A stretch of DNA of 64,000 bases, taken from positions 18,122,001 to 18,186,000 of the forward strand of contig JAPQWV010000018.1 of NCBI GenBank assembly GCA_027422505.1. Direction: 5' to 3'. The translations under genes were made by a program, and so were the position numbers. The notes below the pieces were generated by a model. It did not search any database. It saw only the letters and a list, made by a program, of their open reading frames with translations, and was not told where the DNA came from. Positions 1-9,783 of the stretch are shown here, in pieces (the first letter of the stretch is position 1; every line of letters begins with the position of its first letter). The stretch comes from Craterostigma plantagineum. Lineage: Eukaryota > Streptophyta > Magnoliopsida > Lamiales > Linderniaceae.

Positions 1-1759
1 ACTTCAACTGTACACAAGGAGGAAGAAACCTAATGAGCAATTAGAGAAAACCGTACATACTAAGCATGGTCAAGAACTAGCGCTAGTTCCCTCTGCTTCA
101 GAAATATACACAGGTATGGATTCATCAAATCGTGAAGTTATTGGTGGTGTTGATAACAATCCTGATTTACCTATTGCTATAAGGAAAGGTATTCGATCGT
201 GCACAAAACATCCGATTGGAAAATATGTCACCTATGGGAAGCTGCTACCACCATACAGTGCATTTGTATCTGTTCTTGATGACACGCAGATTCCAAGTTC
301 TATTCAAGAAGCACTAAAAGAACCAGCTTGGAAGCATGCAGTGGAAGAGGAAATCAAAGCTCTAGAAAGCAACAACACCTGGGTACTTTCAGAACTACCA
401 TATGGGAAGAAAGCAGTGGGGTGCAAGTGGATATTTACAGTTAAATACAAGGCAGATGGGAGCATTGAGAGGTACAAAGCAAGATTAGTGGCGACGGGCT
501 TCACGCAATCCCAAGGAATCGATTATCATGAGACTTTTGCACCTGTAGCCAAACTTAATACCGTTAGAGTTCTGCTCTCGCTTGCTGTGAACCAAGATTG
601 GCCATTACATCAGCTAGATGTTAAAAATGCGTTCTTGAATGGTAATCTAGAAGAAGAGGTGTACATGGATGTGCCGCCTGGACTAGAATACTCTTCCAAT
701 GGTAAAATCGTGTGTAAACTTAAAAAGGCATTATATGGGTTAAAACAATCACCTCGAGCGTGGTTTGACAGGTTTGCCAAAACAGTAATCGCACAAGGAT
801 ATACGCAATGCCAAGCTGATCATACACTGTTTTTGAAATCCAAATCAGGGAAAAGTGCAATTCTAATTGTGTATGTTGATGACATTATTTTGACAGGGGA
901 CCATGAAGACGAGATTACCAAGCTAAAGAATCTTCTTGCAACCGAGTTTGAAATTAAGGAGCTTGGCCATCTCAGATATTTTCTAGGGATGGAAGTTGCT
1001 AGATCCAATAAAGGTATTGTAATTTCTCAAAGGAAGTACATTCTTGACTTGCTAAGTGAAACAGGTATGCTTGGGTGTAAACCTATTGACATTCCTATGT
1101 TGCCCAACAGAAAATCAAAGTTAGAGAGTTCTCAAGTGGATAAAGAGAGATATCAGAGACTAGTGGGTAAATTGATCTATCTTTCACACACCAGACCGGA
1201 CATTGCATTTTCAATGAGTGTTGTAAGTCAACACATAAATAATCCAACAGAAGATCATCTAGAAGCAGTCTATCGTATTCTAAGGTACTTAAAGACAACT
1301 GCTGGACTTGGTTTGCTGTTCAAAAGATGTGGAGACAGAGATATAACTTTATACAGATTCAAGTTGGGCAGGAGAGATGACTGATCGAAGGTCCACCACA
1401 GGCTATTGTTCGTATGTGCGGGGCAACCTAGTTACATGGCGAAGCAAGAAACAATCAGTGGTATCCAGAAGCAGTGCTGAATCTGAATATCGTGCAGTTG
1501 CTTTAGGAATTTGCGAGGGAATGTGGCTTCAAAGATTACTAGCTGAACTTGGGTTTCATAAACTACGACGAGAATGTTTTCGGACAGCCAAGCTGCTATT
1601 AGTATTGCCAAAAATCCAGTCCATCATGACATGACAAAGCACATTGAGATAGACCGACATTTTATTTCCGAAAAGGTCATCAATGGAGTAGTACAATTGG
1701 CTTATATCCCGACAAGACAACAGGTTGCTGATATACTTACTAAAGCACTTCCAAGCTAG
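1..1759 (+). pseudogene. Ty1/copia pol fragment (reverse transcriptase-RNase H), frameshifted
   Basis: This is the C-terminal part of a copia polyprotein; the upstream part lies outside the window. The frame open from 116 to 1384 holds the reverse transcriptase, with the landmarks [22 protein letters not shown] and the catalytic YVDDIILTG, followed by the RVT-RNase H linker. The RNase H part continues in another frame (1377-1634, DRRSTTGYCSYV and SSAESEYRAV) and then in a third (1574-1759, SDSQAAISIAKNP to VADILTKALPS). Two frameshifts, near 1350-1380 and near 1575, therefore break the protein. The sequence resembles the pol of the copia element at 44311-49280, so both probably belong to one lineage. 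It would have made cDNA from element RNA in cytoplasmic particles. Confidence 0.93.
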
Positions 1760-1795
1760 GATTGTATAGCATATACAACCCAGCTTGAGGGGGAG

Positions 1796-2000
1796 TGTGG
1801 AATGAAATCAAATTAATTAGTCATATATTTAATAAAAGAATCGCTTTTATTGACCTTATTCTTTAGTGAATTATTATTTCCTGATTTTGTGACTATTCCT
1901 GTTTCCTGGTTTTGTGGCTAGTTTACAGGCTTGATGTCAGCTATGTTAATGATAAATAGCCTTGTACTTTCGATCCAATATGATATCAGAATTTTCAATT
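1796..2000 (+). repeat. 3' LTR of the copia fragment
   Basis: A purine tract (TTGAGGGGGAG) directly precedes TGTGGAATG, the expected arrangement of polypurine tract and LTR start. The end is uncertain. By analogy with the related element at 44311, whose LTRs end in TTTTCAAGT, the best guess is the TTTTCAATT near 2000; an alternative is TTCACA at 2019. No target duplication can be checked because the 5' LTR is outside the window. Confidence 0.6.
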
Positions 2001-2110
2001 ACGCTCTAAAAAATTCACACAGTATAATATCTATTATTTTCTGATGTTGAGGGTCCACGTTAGTGGCAACCACAGAGCATACAATAAACAAATATATAAA
2101 ACCCAAGCTA

Positions 2111-2516
2111 GGCTCTGATACCAATTGTTGGCGTGGCAGCGGACCCGGTCGAGTAATACTGTGGCTAATTTTGAGTAATTAAAGATAAAAGTGGACACCG
2201 AGGTTTAACGTGAAAAACTCCCAAACAAATCGGGGTAAAAACCACGGGCAAGGAAGAAGAATCCACTATAGAGGAAAAAATATAGGAGTTACAACCTCTC
2301 AATTTATAAAGGAAAAAACCCTCAACCTCTCTCTTTATAGTCGGAGAAAATACCGACAAACTCTCTATTTTTATTTCTCTCTATTTTCTCTATCTATTTG
2401 TTATGTGGGATGCTATTTCCGTTTGATCCTCATGCCTATTTATAGGCAATCGGACTCTAACAAATGAGGTAATGGCTTACCTCATTCACAATGTGAACAA
2501 TAGAAAACATACAACA
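2111..2516 (-). mobile_element. Minus-strand LTR with adjoining primer-binding site
   Basis: Positions 2111-2123 read GGCTCTGATACCA, the reverse complement of the initiator-Met tRNA primer-binding site TGGTATCAGAGCC. Two bases later the stretch 2126-2516 (391 bp) starts TGTTG and ends CAACA, a 5-bp terminal inverted repeat typical of an LTR. This is the 5' LTR and primer-binding site of an LTR element reading leftwards. Only about 80 bp of possible internal sequence separates it from the copia LTR on the left, so the element is truncated. No coding sequence of it is seen. Confidence 0.65.
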
Positions 2517-2945
2517 CACCTTTCAAGTAAAGCAATTCCCACGTTGTTGTGTTTCCCTCTTTTTGACCATTCTATGTCGACATCGTCGTCGTTGTTATCG
2601 CCGATGGTTCTTGATAGTACTTTCCCCATCTCTTCGTCGAATCTTCTGCCATTGCTTACCTTTGTGAAGGCTTAAATCAATAAAGAAACAAGTTTCTTGA
2701 TTAACAGATGAAGAAACGAATAAGACGACGATGAAGATCTGCGAAAGAATTTCCTCCATAAGATCTCAGGGATTGATAACCTGAATGGGATTTGAGTTTT
2801 CTGATCTCTGAAGAATTATTGCAGTAGTGTAACTAACGGATACGATGATCTTGTTCTTGCAACATAACAGGAGATGATGAAGTATATTTGAAATGAAATG
2901 TTAAGGAACCATTCTCACATTAAAAAAAATGTTTTTTGCTAGCAT
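2517..2945. other. Unassigned sequence between LTR and MULE
   Basis: No supported gene. A Ser-rich open frame (2472-2675) runs out of the LTR and has no recognisable domain. The GACGACGATGAAGA-type stretch near 2725 is low complexity. Confidence 0.5.
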
Positions 2946-2955
2946 TTTCTAAAAC
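2946..2955. repeat. Target-site duplication, left of MULE
   Basis: TTTCTAAAAC at 2946-2955 is repeated exactly at 9405-9414, just outside the right TIR. The TIR ends align with equal length if the duplication is counted as 9 bp (TTTCTAAAA), the usual length for Mutator-like elements. Confidence 0.85.
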
Positions 2956-3215
2956 TGGATTGCCATTCACCGCCCCCTTTTTCCTAGTCACCGCCCCCTA
3001 AAGGCTGAAAAAAGACGATTTTGCCCTTTTGATTTTAAATTTCTATTTAAAGTCCTTTTCCATACAACACTTTTCATATTGCAATCACACATTCAAATAA
3101 CAGTCCAACATAACAAAAAAAATCAAATTGCAATGAATCGTCTTTTTGGGAAAGGAAAAAGTCAAAAGAAAGGGTCTATTGGCATGGATGGTAAGCAAAT
3201 TCTCATAAATTTCGT
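2955..3215 (+). repeat. Left terminal inverted repeat of the MULE
   Basis: Matches the inverted right end for roughly 260 bp with gaps. Shared blocks include CCGCCCCCTAAAGG, TTTAAA-TCCTTT, TTTTCA, CACACAT-CAAAT, GCAATG-ATCG and GGTAAGCAAATT-TCATAAA. The ATG at 3133 followed by a splice-donor-like GGTAAGC at 3190 is kept in both TIRs, which suggests each TIR supplies a promoter, leader and first short exon. Confidence 0.8.
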
Positions 3216-3234
3216 TCTATGTACGCGAATTCTC

Positions 3235-3375
3235 GCACATCGATCGGTCCGAGCCGAAAATTCCATTCGGCTGGGACGGTTAATGGCCGAGATCAGATTT
3301 TGGGCCCGGTGGAGGTGGCCGAAGTCTATGTTCGGTCGCCTCTTAGAGGGGCCGAAATCCGACTTTGGCTCTGAC
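3235..3375. repeat. Left subterminal GGCCGAAATC-type motifs
   Basis: Short degenerate copies of a (GG)CCGAAATCCGA/TCGGATTTCGG motif occur just inside the left TIR, for example GGCCGAAATCCGACTTTGG near 3350 and CCGAAAATTCCATTCGGC near 3255. A denser set lies inside the right TIR at 8775-9050. Subterminal repeats of this sort often bind transposase; that role is inference. Confidence 0.55.
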
Positions 3376-3386
3376 ATTTTTTTCAG

Positions 3387-5465
3387 ACTTGGACAGTGAA
3401 GTCCACATCCCCGGAGGATTCCATGGGCGACGAGATAAACTGCAGTGAGCATTTCCCCGAAGGAGGACTATTTTCGACCGACGTGGAAGCCATTAACTGG
3501 GCGAAAGGCGTCGCTATTGCTTTTGGTTTCGAGGTGATTATTTCGTTGCATAAGAAAGGCGGTACGAAAAAATTGATTAGATGTTCTCGCGGAGAACATT
3601 ATAGAGGCAAGGAGGATAAATTGGAGAGGCGGTCGAAGTCTAACAAGTGCAGGTGTCCGTTTGTAGTCATAGCCCAGTAGGATCCTGCTACTAGGGAATG
3701 GTACATTCGTCGGGCGCACCTGAGAATTCCATACACAATCACCCTCTGATACAGTATCCCGAGGGACACCGCCAGACGAGTGGGTTAAGCAGCGAGGCAA
3801 AGAAGGTCGTAGAGGAAATGACTGCTGCGCAAGCGAAACCAGCTCATATCCTCTCAGCGATGAGGGCTCGACACGCAAAAGATAACGCAACGATCCGACA
3901 TATATACAATTACAGAGATCGTTTGAAGAAGGAATATTCTGAGGGTCGAGACGTGGTGAGTCAGTTGATGCATCAGGCGACAGAGGCCGGATATTTTGTT
4001 GATGCGTTGAGAGACGAGGAGACTACTGCGCTGACACATGTCTTTCTCGCACACCCGGAGTCACTTGCACTGGTGAGGACGTATTTTTATTTTATTGAGA
4101 TTGACTCTACGTACAAGACCAATCGATATAAGATACCTCTAGTTGAGATTATAGGGATGACTCCCTGTGATCATAACTTTCTGTATGGGTTTGCTGTCAT
4201 GGAGGACGAGACGGAGAGAAGTTATTGGTGGGTGTTGAATTCTCTTCGGAATTTTCTGGGTCAAGGTGTCCACCCTTCGGCGATTGTGACTGATCGTGAG
4301 TTGGGCCTTATTCGACCGGTACATATGGTATTTCCGCATTCTTACCATCTGTTGTGCACATGACATATTTATAAAGATGCGGAGAACAAAGTTTATAGGA
4401 TGGCGGGGAAGAACAAGAAGACCGCAGCGCACTTCACGCATAAGTCCTGAAAAGCAGTCGTGGAAGCTCCGATGGAAGACGAACACGAGAAGGCAGTGAG
4501 TGACATGCGTCTGCGTTAGCTAGCCGACTCAGATATCGTTAAGTATGTGGAGGAGATATGGTTGGTGCATAAGGAGAAGTTCGCCAAAGCTTGGACGAAC
4601 CATGTGCTTCATTTCGGGAACACCACTACATGTCGTGTGGAGAGTGCTCACAGCGAGCTGAAAGGATGGCTGAATTCGGCCACTGGGTCTCTTAACACCA
4701 TATGGGTGAAGGTGCACGAGCAGATTCAGAACCAGTTGATTTGCATCAGAAAGATAAATTAATTATTATTACGTGTTATACGAAATCCTTATCTAATAAT
4801 TTTTATGTTGACGTGCAGACACTGGAGGAGTCCCGCTCGAAACGACCTATTCCGATGTCAGGATTTCCATTCCTAACATTATTATACAGAGTTTCTCACC
4901 ATGCAATATCGATAATGGGAAGTGAGCTGCGGCGGGCGAAAGAGTTGTCGAATGAGGTTTACTCCAGGTGCGGATGTGTAGTACGACGTACACACCAGCT
5001 ACCATGTGCTTGCGAGCTTCAGCAATGCGTGGACAACAACTACGGTGTTTCTGTAGAATGCTTGCACGACTTCTGGAGGACACTCACAATCGGCGAGGGA
5101 GTAATTCCCGATATTTCTGATCAAGAGCGCGTATACGACCTCGTGCGTGAGGCAGAGGGCCGCGATCCCGCCGTTATGCGTGGCCTCCATCGAGTAGTTC
5201 ATGAACATCTCTATCCCGAGGCCCAAGAGTGGAATGAGCCTGTTGTTAAGACGTCTGTAAAAGGTCGGCCAAAGAAAAGAGACTCCACGAAGCGTGGTCG
5301 AAGTGCTTGGGAGTACGCATTCCCAAGGGGGGACGCAGCGGAGGGCGCAGCAGTACCAGTCGTAGCAGCCAGGGTCGTAGCAGTCATGGCCGTAAGTCAT
5401 CTTCATCTGGGAAGCGATCTCGTACTTCTACTACGGAGACTGGTACTACTATCTTTCACTCCTAA
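3387..5465 (+). pseudogene. MULE transposase with FAR1-like N-terminus, broken
   Basis: The pieces are: 3387-3680, an N-terminal domain (MGDEINC through KSNKCRCPFVVIAQ); 3698-4762, an HNHP motif followed by the MULE transposase core with IEIDSTYKTNRYK, the DDE-type G-M-T block, TDRELGL and RVESAHSELKGWL; then, after a probable intron near 4760-4815 (acceptor GTGCAG at 4819), a zinc-binding CGCVVRRTHQLPCACEL segment and a Gly/Arg/Ser-rich tail. In-frame stops lie at 3678, 4361, 4448 and 4517, with a frameshift near 3720 and another in the G run near 5328. TGG-to-TGA and CAG-to-TAG changes explain all four stops. The intact protein would cut and join the TIRs in the nucleus. Confidence 0.88.
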
Positions 5466-5502
5466 ATTCATACGAACATGGATGCACCTCTAATCCTGTA
5501 AA

Positions 5503-6180
5503 ATGCTTTGTACAGGTGAATCCAACTTTTTCCACAGCCGCTTGCAGTACCACGTAACATCAGTCATCCATCCGTATATAGTTAGTTATAAGGATGTGGT
5601 GGCTGACGACAACTGCGGATTTCGCGCTATCGCCTCCCATATTTACAATGACGAGGACGAATGGGTCACCGTAAGGAATAACGTCGCGAACGAAATCGAG
5701 GCCCATTGGGATCGTTACTCGGAATTATACTACGGTGAGTCATTGGAAATGCAGTTGGATCGTATAAGCTGGGAAGGGGGGCCTTGCTTGGCAAACCACT
5801 GGATGTTGACATCATGCGATCTGTGGGCCGTGGCGACCATTTGGAATGCTGTAGTTATCCTCTACGGATACGGCAATGGATCGACCATCAACATGCATTC
5901 TACGACGATACTGCCACTGCGTGCCTTTCGGACTGCTACTGGACCGAACCGATCTATCGTAATAGCGCACCTTGGAAACGATTACCAGCATTATATTAGA
6001 CTGAACTTATGTCCACACTTTCCTATGCCCGTCTTGCATCCGTATTGGTTCACGTATCGTGATCGTCGACTTGCCGGTTGGGAACTTAGATATCAGAACC
6101 GAACACTGTGTGCACCTCATGCGTCAGAATTGTCTATTGTAATTCCGTTTTTATTAGTATTTTTTTGTTGTAATTTGTAA
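5503..6180 (+). CDS. OTU-like cysteine protease module of the MULE
   Basis: The open frame of 225 residues contains an OTU (ovarian tumour) fold signature: VADDNCGFRAIASH with the likely nucleophile Cys38, and a distal H-Y-I-R-L motif near residue 163 that fits the catalytic His block. OTU enzymes are deubiquitinases or related isopeptidases. It follows the transposase tail by 38 bp in a different frame. The run-in CVHPYI-V-like start (IHPYIVSYKDV) suggests it is a downstream exon or fused C-terminal domain of the transposase rather than an independent gene; the short gap holds a possible acceptor (TTTTTCCACAG, 5528-5538). This module has no internal stop, unlike the transposase. The ATG chosen is only the first in frame. 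Whether it is made as a fusion cannot be decided from sequence alone. Confidence 0.75.
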   Translation: MLCTGESNFFHSRLQYHVTSVIHPYIVSYKDVVADDNCGFRAIASHIYNDEDEWVTVRNNVANEIEAHWDRYSELYYGESLEMQLDRISWEGGPCLANHWMLTSCDLWAVATIWNAVVILYGYGNGSTINMHSTTILPLRAFRTATGPNRSIVIAHLGNDYQHYIRLNLCPHFPMPVLHPYWFTYRDRRLAGWELRYQNRTLCAPHASELSIVIPFLLVFFCCNL

Positions 6181-6650
6181 TATTATTATTTTTTGTTGTT
6201 ATTATTTTGTAATATTAATATTTTTTGTTGTTATTATTTTATAATATTAATATTTTTTGTAATTAATATTTTTTGTTGTAATTATTTTGTAATATTATTT
6301 TTTTTAGTAATTAATTTGTAATATTATTATTATTATTTATTGTTATTATTTTGTAATATTAATATTTTTTGTTGTTATTATTTTATAATATTAATATTTT
6401 TGTAATTAATATTTTTTGTTGTTATTATTTTGTAAATTATTTTTTATATTAATTAATTTGTAATATTAATATTTTTTGTTGTTATTATTTTATAATATTA
6501 ATATTTTGTGTTGTTATTATTTATAATATTAATATTTTGTAATTAATATTTTTTCTTGTTATTATTTGTAATATTATTTTTTCGTTATAATTATTTTGTA
6601 ATATTATTATTGTTTATTGTTATTATTTTGTAATATGAATATTCCAAACA
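6181..6650. repeat. AT-rich tandem repeat between convergent MULE genes
   Basis: About 470 bp of repeats based on TTTTTTGTTGTTATTATTTTGTAATATTAATA, with many partial copies (for example near 6190, 6222, 6360 and 6465). It contains no coding sequence. It sits exactly between the ends of the OTU module and the PMD gene and may serve both as a 3'-end region. Confidence 0.85.
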
Positions 6651-6732
6651 AAAACAGTAGAGACATATAAAGTTTGTAATAAAACAGTAATAGTCCGATA
6701 CATAAACAAAGCATAAACAAAATAAAAGCACG

Positions 6733-8334
6733 TCATGGGGCATTGCGCCAACGGTCGTCCAGCTCGTCCAGCCTGTCTCTGTACTGCTCCGTATGCGTCG
6801 ACCCCTCAAGCTGCATCGTAGCTAGCATATCGCTAGTCAAGGTGTACATCGAGCTGTACCACTGTATACAGAAATGATACATATAAAAGGTGATTAAACG
6901 TACAAATATAAAAATTCCAAATGACATGTAAATTACGTACATCGTCGGCGTGGCTGCGCGGGGATATGCCGCCCGATGAGGATCCCGACCCCGACGAAAA
7001 CAGACGAGGATGAGAATGCCACTCATACCAGTCCATGTACCCTGTAATTGTCTCACCAAGGTACTCTGTGCCCGTCCGGCTGATTTACGACAGGTTGAGG
7101 ATGTAGGCGTACGGGAACTGTCGCCAAGCATGCTCTACAGCATCCGCAGAATAGTGCACCCCATACCTCGACGGGTCCGCTGGCATCACCGCCTTCTGTG
7201 GCGGAGTCATCGGCGGCGGTACGAGCTGCACGTAACCCAGTTGGCGCAACACCCTCGAGGGTGCGTAGGGCTCAACGATGTCCCGATATCTAACCCAGCC
7301 CACAAAAAGAGTCCTCATGTGCCGCGCCACTGGATCAGGACCATACGACAACCAAGCAACCTGATAACAGTTCACGATTTATATATAATTGTCGTGAATA
7401 TCGAATATAAATTGTTAATATACCTCGCTCGCAGTCATCATGTCTAGCTGACGGCGGATCTCAATCAAACGGTGGATCGTCCGCTCGTACTGAGATACAG
7501 ACCACATGCGCGATCGTGCCTGGCCAGGCTCCACATGATGGGATAGACGGTGTGGGCGGAAGCATGGGAAGTACTCGTAGATCCACGCCTGTAGTAACGA
7601 CAGGCACCCAGCTAAATCCCTTGCATCCGCTCGGCTTGCGAGGCCAAGCTGGCGATAGAGGTAAGCAAGAGCGGCCGAACCCCACGAGTGATGACTGACA
7701 GATGGCAGCGAGCGGTAGAACTCGTGCATGATGTCGGGCTTCACCCGGTTCCCGCTCTTGTCGACGAACAGCGTCGACCCCAATAGAATCCACAGCCAAG
7801 CTATGGCCTGGAACCCCGCCGGCTGACCCTCCCGCATCCTCTGCATCACGTCTTTCGACGCAACTCCACCGCCTCTCCAAGAACCCCTCAGGACGTCGGC
7901 GGAGACGTCCATAATCTCCCTCGCCGCGATCTGCTGGTCGCCGACGTCTGGTGTGCCTGATACCGTCACCCCGTCGATCGGGATACCTAGGATCTGCTCG
8001 ACATCGTGGAGCATGATCGTCATCTCCCCCCATGGCATGTGGAAGGTGTTCGTGTCGGGGTGCCAGCGCTCCACAAAAGCGCATAGAAGAGGCTGGTCCA
8101 AGTGACCCACCATGACATCTGTGAGGTGCGTAAGCCCCGTGCATCGATCTCGCTCTGCGTCTCCGGCGGGAATTGGCGGTACCACTGTTTAAGCGACCGA
8201 AGCACTAACGCCCGCTGCTCGCACTTCAGCAGGGGCCTCTACTCCTCACCCATCCAGAAGCGGGGCGCGATGTGCCCCAGGTAACTAGGGATCACATCGC
8301 CATTTTCTGGACCACCGGGCTGTGGCCCCTGCAT
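6733..8334 (-). pseudogene. Plant mobile domain (PMD) gene carried by the MULE, broken
   Basis: Three exons are visible: 8334-7424, 7360-6941 and 6861-6733, with GT-AG junctions in phase. The product resembles the MAIN/MAIL1 and 'phosphatase 7 long form homolog' family. Landmarks are LKQWYRQFPPETQ, the PMD core (PLLCAFVERWHPDTNTFHMPWGE then TIMLHDVEQILGIPIDG), VAWLSYGPDPVARHM and a C-terminal WYSSMYTL segment. PMD proteins act in plant gene silencing and genome stability, and the domain is also known inside transposons. Damage: TAG at 8241-8239, a frameshift near 8150, and TAA at 7087-7085. Both stops fit CAG-to-TAG and CAA-to-TAA change. The gene reads from the right TIR towards the transposase. 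The ATG at 8334 is the first in frame with the conserved N-terminus. Confidence 0.82.
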
Positions 8335-8429
8335 CCTCTAGGAATCGTCATCTATGATCCTGGAGCGCTTGCTCCCTATATTATTTTTTTTATATACTCC
8401 AAAAATAAATTTAATTTTTTATACGTATA

Positions 8430-8756
8430 TTAAGACACGACATCGCAAGTCAGTTTATAATGGAGAAGGGAATTACCAGAGGATACCGGTATCGCATCAT
8501 CGTCGGATGACTCAAACGATGCCGCATCGTAGGGCACCTCCTCATCCGCATGTGCCTCCTCATCCGCATGCGGATCGTAATCCGTATATACGGAATGAGA
8601 ATCGGCCGCTCGCTGCCGCCTCTCCTCCTCCCGTTCCCTACGAACGTATGCATCAACGCCCCGTTCCCTCGTGTGACGCTCTCCAGATCCCTCCAACGGA
8701 GGGGATCTGCTGCTCCCTCCGAGTAGGGACTTCCCACCTTTGGCCTGCAATAACAT
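8430..8756 (-). other. Acidic open frame upstream of the PMD gene
   Basis: This 108-codon frame encodes an Arg/Glu- then Asp/Glu-rich product (ADEEAHADEEVPYD and SSDDDAIPVSS). No domain is recognised. It lies between the right TIR and the PMD start on the same strand, so it could be a 5' exon or a small separate protein of the element. GGATCTG-type repeats and CAT/CGC repetition make chance openness possible. Confidence 0.3.
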
Positions 8757-8774
8757 ATTTTTTTAAAAAAAAAA

Positions 8775-9050
8775 AATTGGCCGACCGAACGCTAATTTCG
8801 GTCGGACTATGATCCGACCGAAATCCGATTTAGGTCGTGACTTGGCCGACCGTAATCGATCACCGGTCGCCGAGGATCCGACCGAAATCGAATTTCGGTC
8901 GTGACAGATCCGACCGAAAGCTCGGCGACCGGCGACCGATTTCGGCCGGTGATGTCACGACCGAAATCGGATTTTGATCGGATTATGGTCCGACCGAAAT
9001 CACGTTTCGGTCATCACTTGGCCGGCCGAAATTTCGGTTCGGTCGTATCG
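8775..9050. repeat. Right subterminal array of CCGACCGAAATCG motifs
   Basis: At least nine direct and inverted copies of GACCGAAATC or its complement GATTTCGGTC are packed in about 275 bp, for example near 8785, 8815, 8878, 8910, 8960, 8992 and 9025. The half-sites often face each other, forming small palindromes. Their place beside the right TIR and the weaker set beside the left TIR suggest transposase-binding or silencing-prone CpG-rich sites. Confidence 0.8.
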
Positions 9051-9104
9051 ATTTTTGCCCTATTTTGCGTCCGATCGGCCGTTTTTTCATTCTATTTCGA
9101 CCCG

Positions 9105-9404
9105 TTTTCGATAATCTATCTACGTACGAATGAATTTTATGACAATTTGCTTACCAATCGTGACAGCACCCCCTTTCACTTTCCCTGTCGTCGATCCATT
9201 GCGATTTGCAAAATTCTCTGTTTTTTGTCTGATTTGGATGTGTGATTTGAAAATGGTTGTGTGGTAAAGGATTTTAAATACAAGTTCTTACTTTTTATTA
9301 TATTTTCTTTTTAAATTAATTTAAATAACATAGGGGCAAAAAGGTCTTTTTATCCCTTTAGGGGGCGATAACAAGTAAAAAGAGGGCGGTAAATAGTAAC
9401 TCCC
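9105..9404 (-). repeat. Right terminal inverted repeat of the MULE
   Basis: Inverted counterpart of the left TIR, with an ATG (9199-9197 on the minus strand) and the GGTAAGCAAATTGTCATAAAA block. The outer boundary at 9404 is followed directly by the second TTTCTAAAAC. Confidence 0.8.
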
Positions 9405-9414
9405 TTTCTAAAAC
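9405..9414. repeat. Target-site duplication, right of MULE
   Basis: Exact second copy of TTTCTAAAAC found at 2946-2955. Confidence 0.85.
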
Positions 9415-9783
9415 ATATACACATATACCATCGACTAGTTCAAATTTTTTCAGTTAAGCTGATCCTTACTTTTAAGACACATCTCATGTTCTAATTTGGA
9501 AGTTAAATAATTGCAAGAGGAAGGGGTCTTCTCCACAACTTCAATTAAAAGCTTACCATCTACGCCGAGGATATTAGTAATATAAGCCAAGAAAATCAAG
9601 CGAACAAAGATTATAGAAACTATTGTCATTCCAACGAAATGAAACTAGTATCACATTTGGGTCTTGACATTGTAATATAGAAAGATTTATGCACAGAAGA
9701 AAGCAAAGGATTTTAGAAGGTAATGTAGTAACTTGGAGGGGAGGAAGAAGAGCTTTCCCTTCATTTTCTCTTCATATGATGAG
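9415..9783. other. 3' flank of the WDR26-type gene
   Basis: No gene is seen. This AT-rich stretch probably holds the 3' untranslated region of the minus-strand gene that ends at 9784. Confidence 0.5.

Larger units (their letters stand above)
2955..9404. mobile_element. Complete Mutator-like element (MULE) carrying transposase, OTU and plant-mobile-domain modules
   Basis: The element is bounded by long imperfect terminal inverted repeats and a perfect 9-10 bp target duplication. The left end reads CACCGCCCCCTTTTT then CACCGCCCCCTAAAGG; the right end, read inwards, is ACCGCCCTCTTTTT then ATCGCCCCCTAAAGGG. Inside, a transposase and an OTU-type cysteine protease read rightwards from the left TIR, and a plant-mobile-domain gene reads leftwards from the right TIR. 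The two transcription units converge on an AT-rich repeat (6181-6650), the layout known from maize MuDR with mudrA and mudrB. The transposase and PMD frames contain stops and frameshifts, so this copy is not autonomous now. Boundaries and layout are seen directly; the MuDR comparison rests on general knowledge. Confidence 0.9.

Noticed and set aside
2472..2675. Ser/Leu-rich open frame after the minus-strand LTR
   Set aside because: Starts inside the LTR, low complexity, no domain.
4999..5406. Minus-strand frame of 135 codons in the MULE transposase
   Set aside because: It overlaps the zinc-binding and Arg/Ser-rich sense segments and has no family resemblance.
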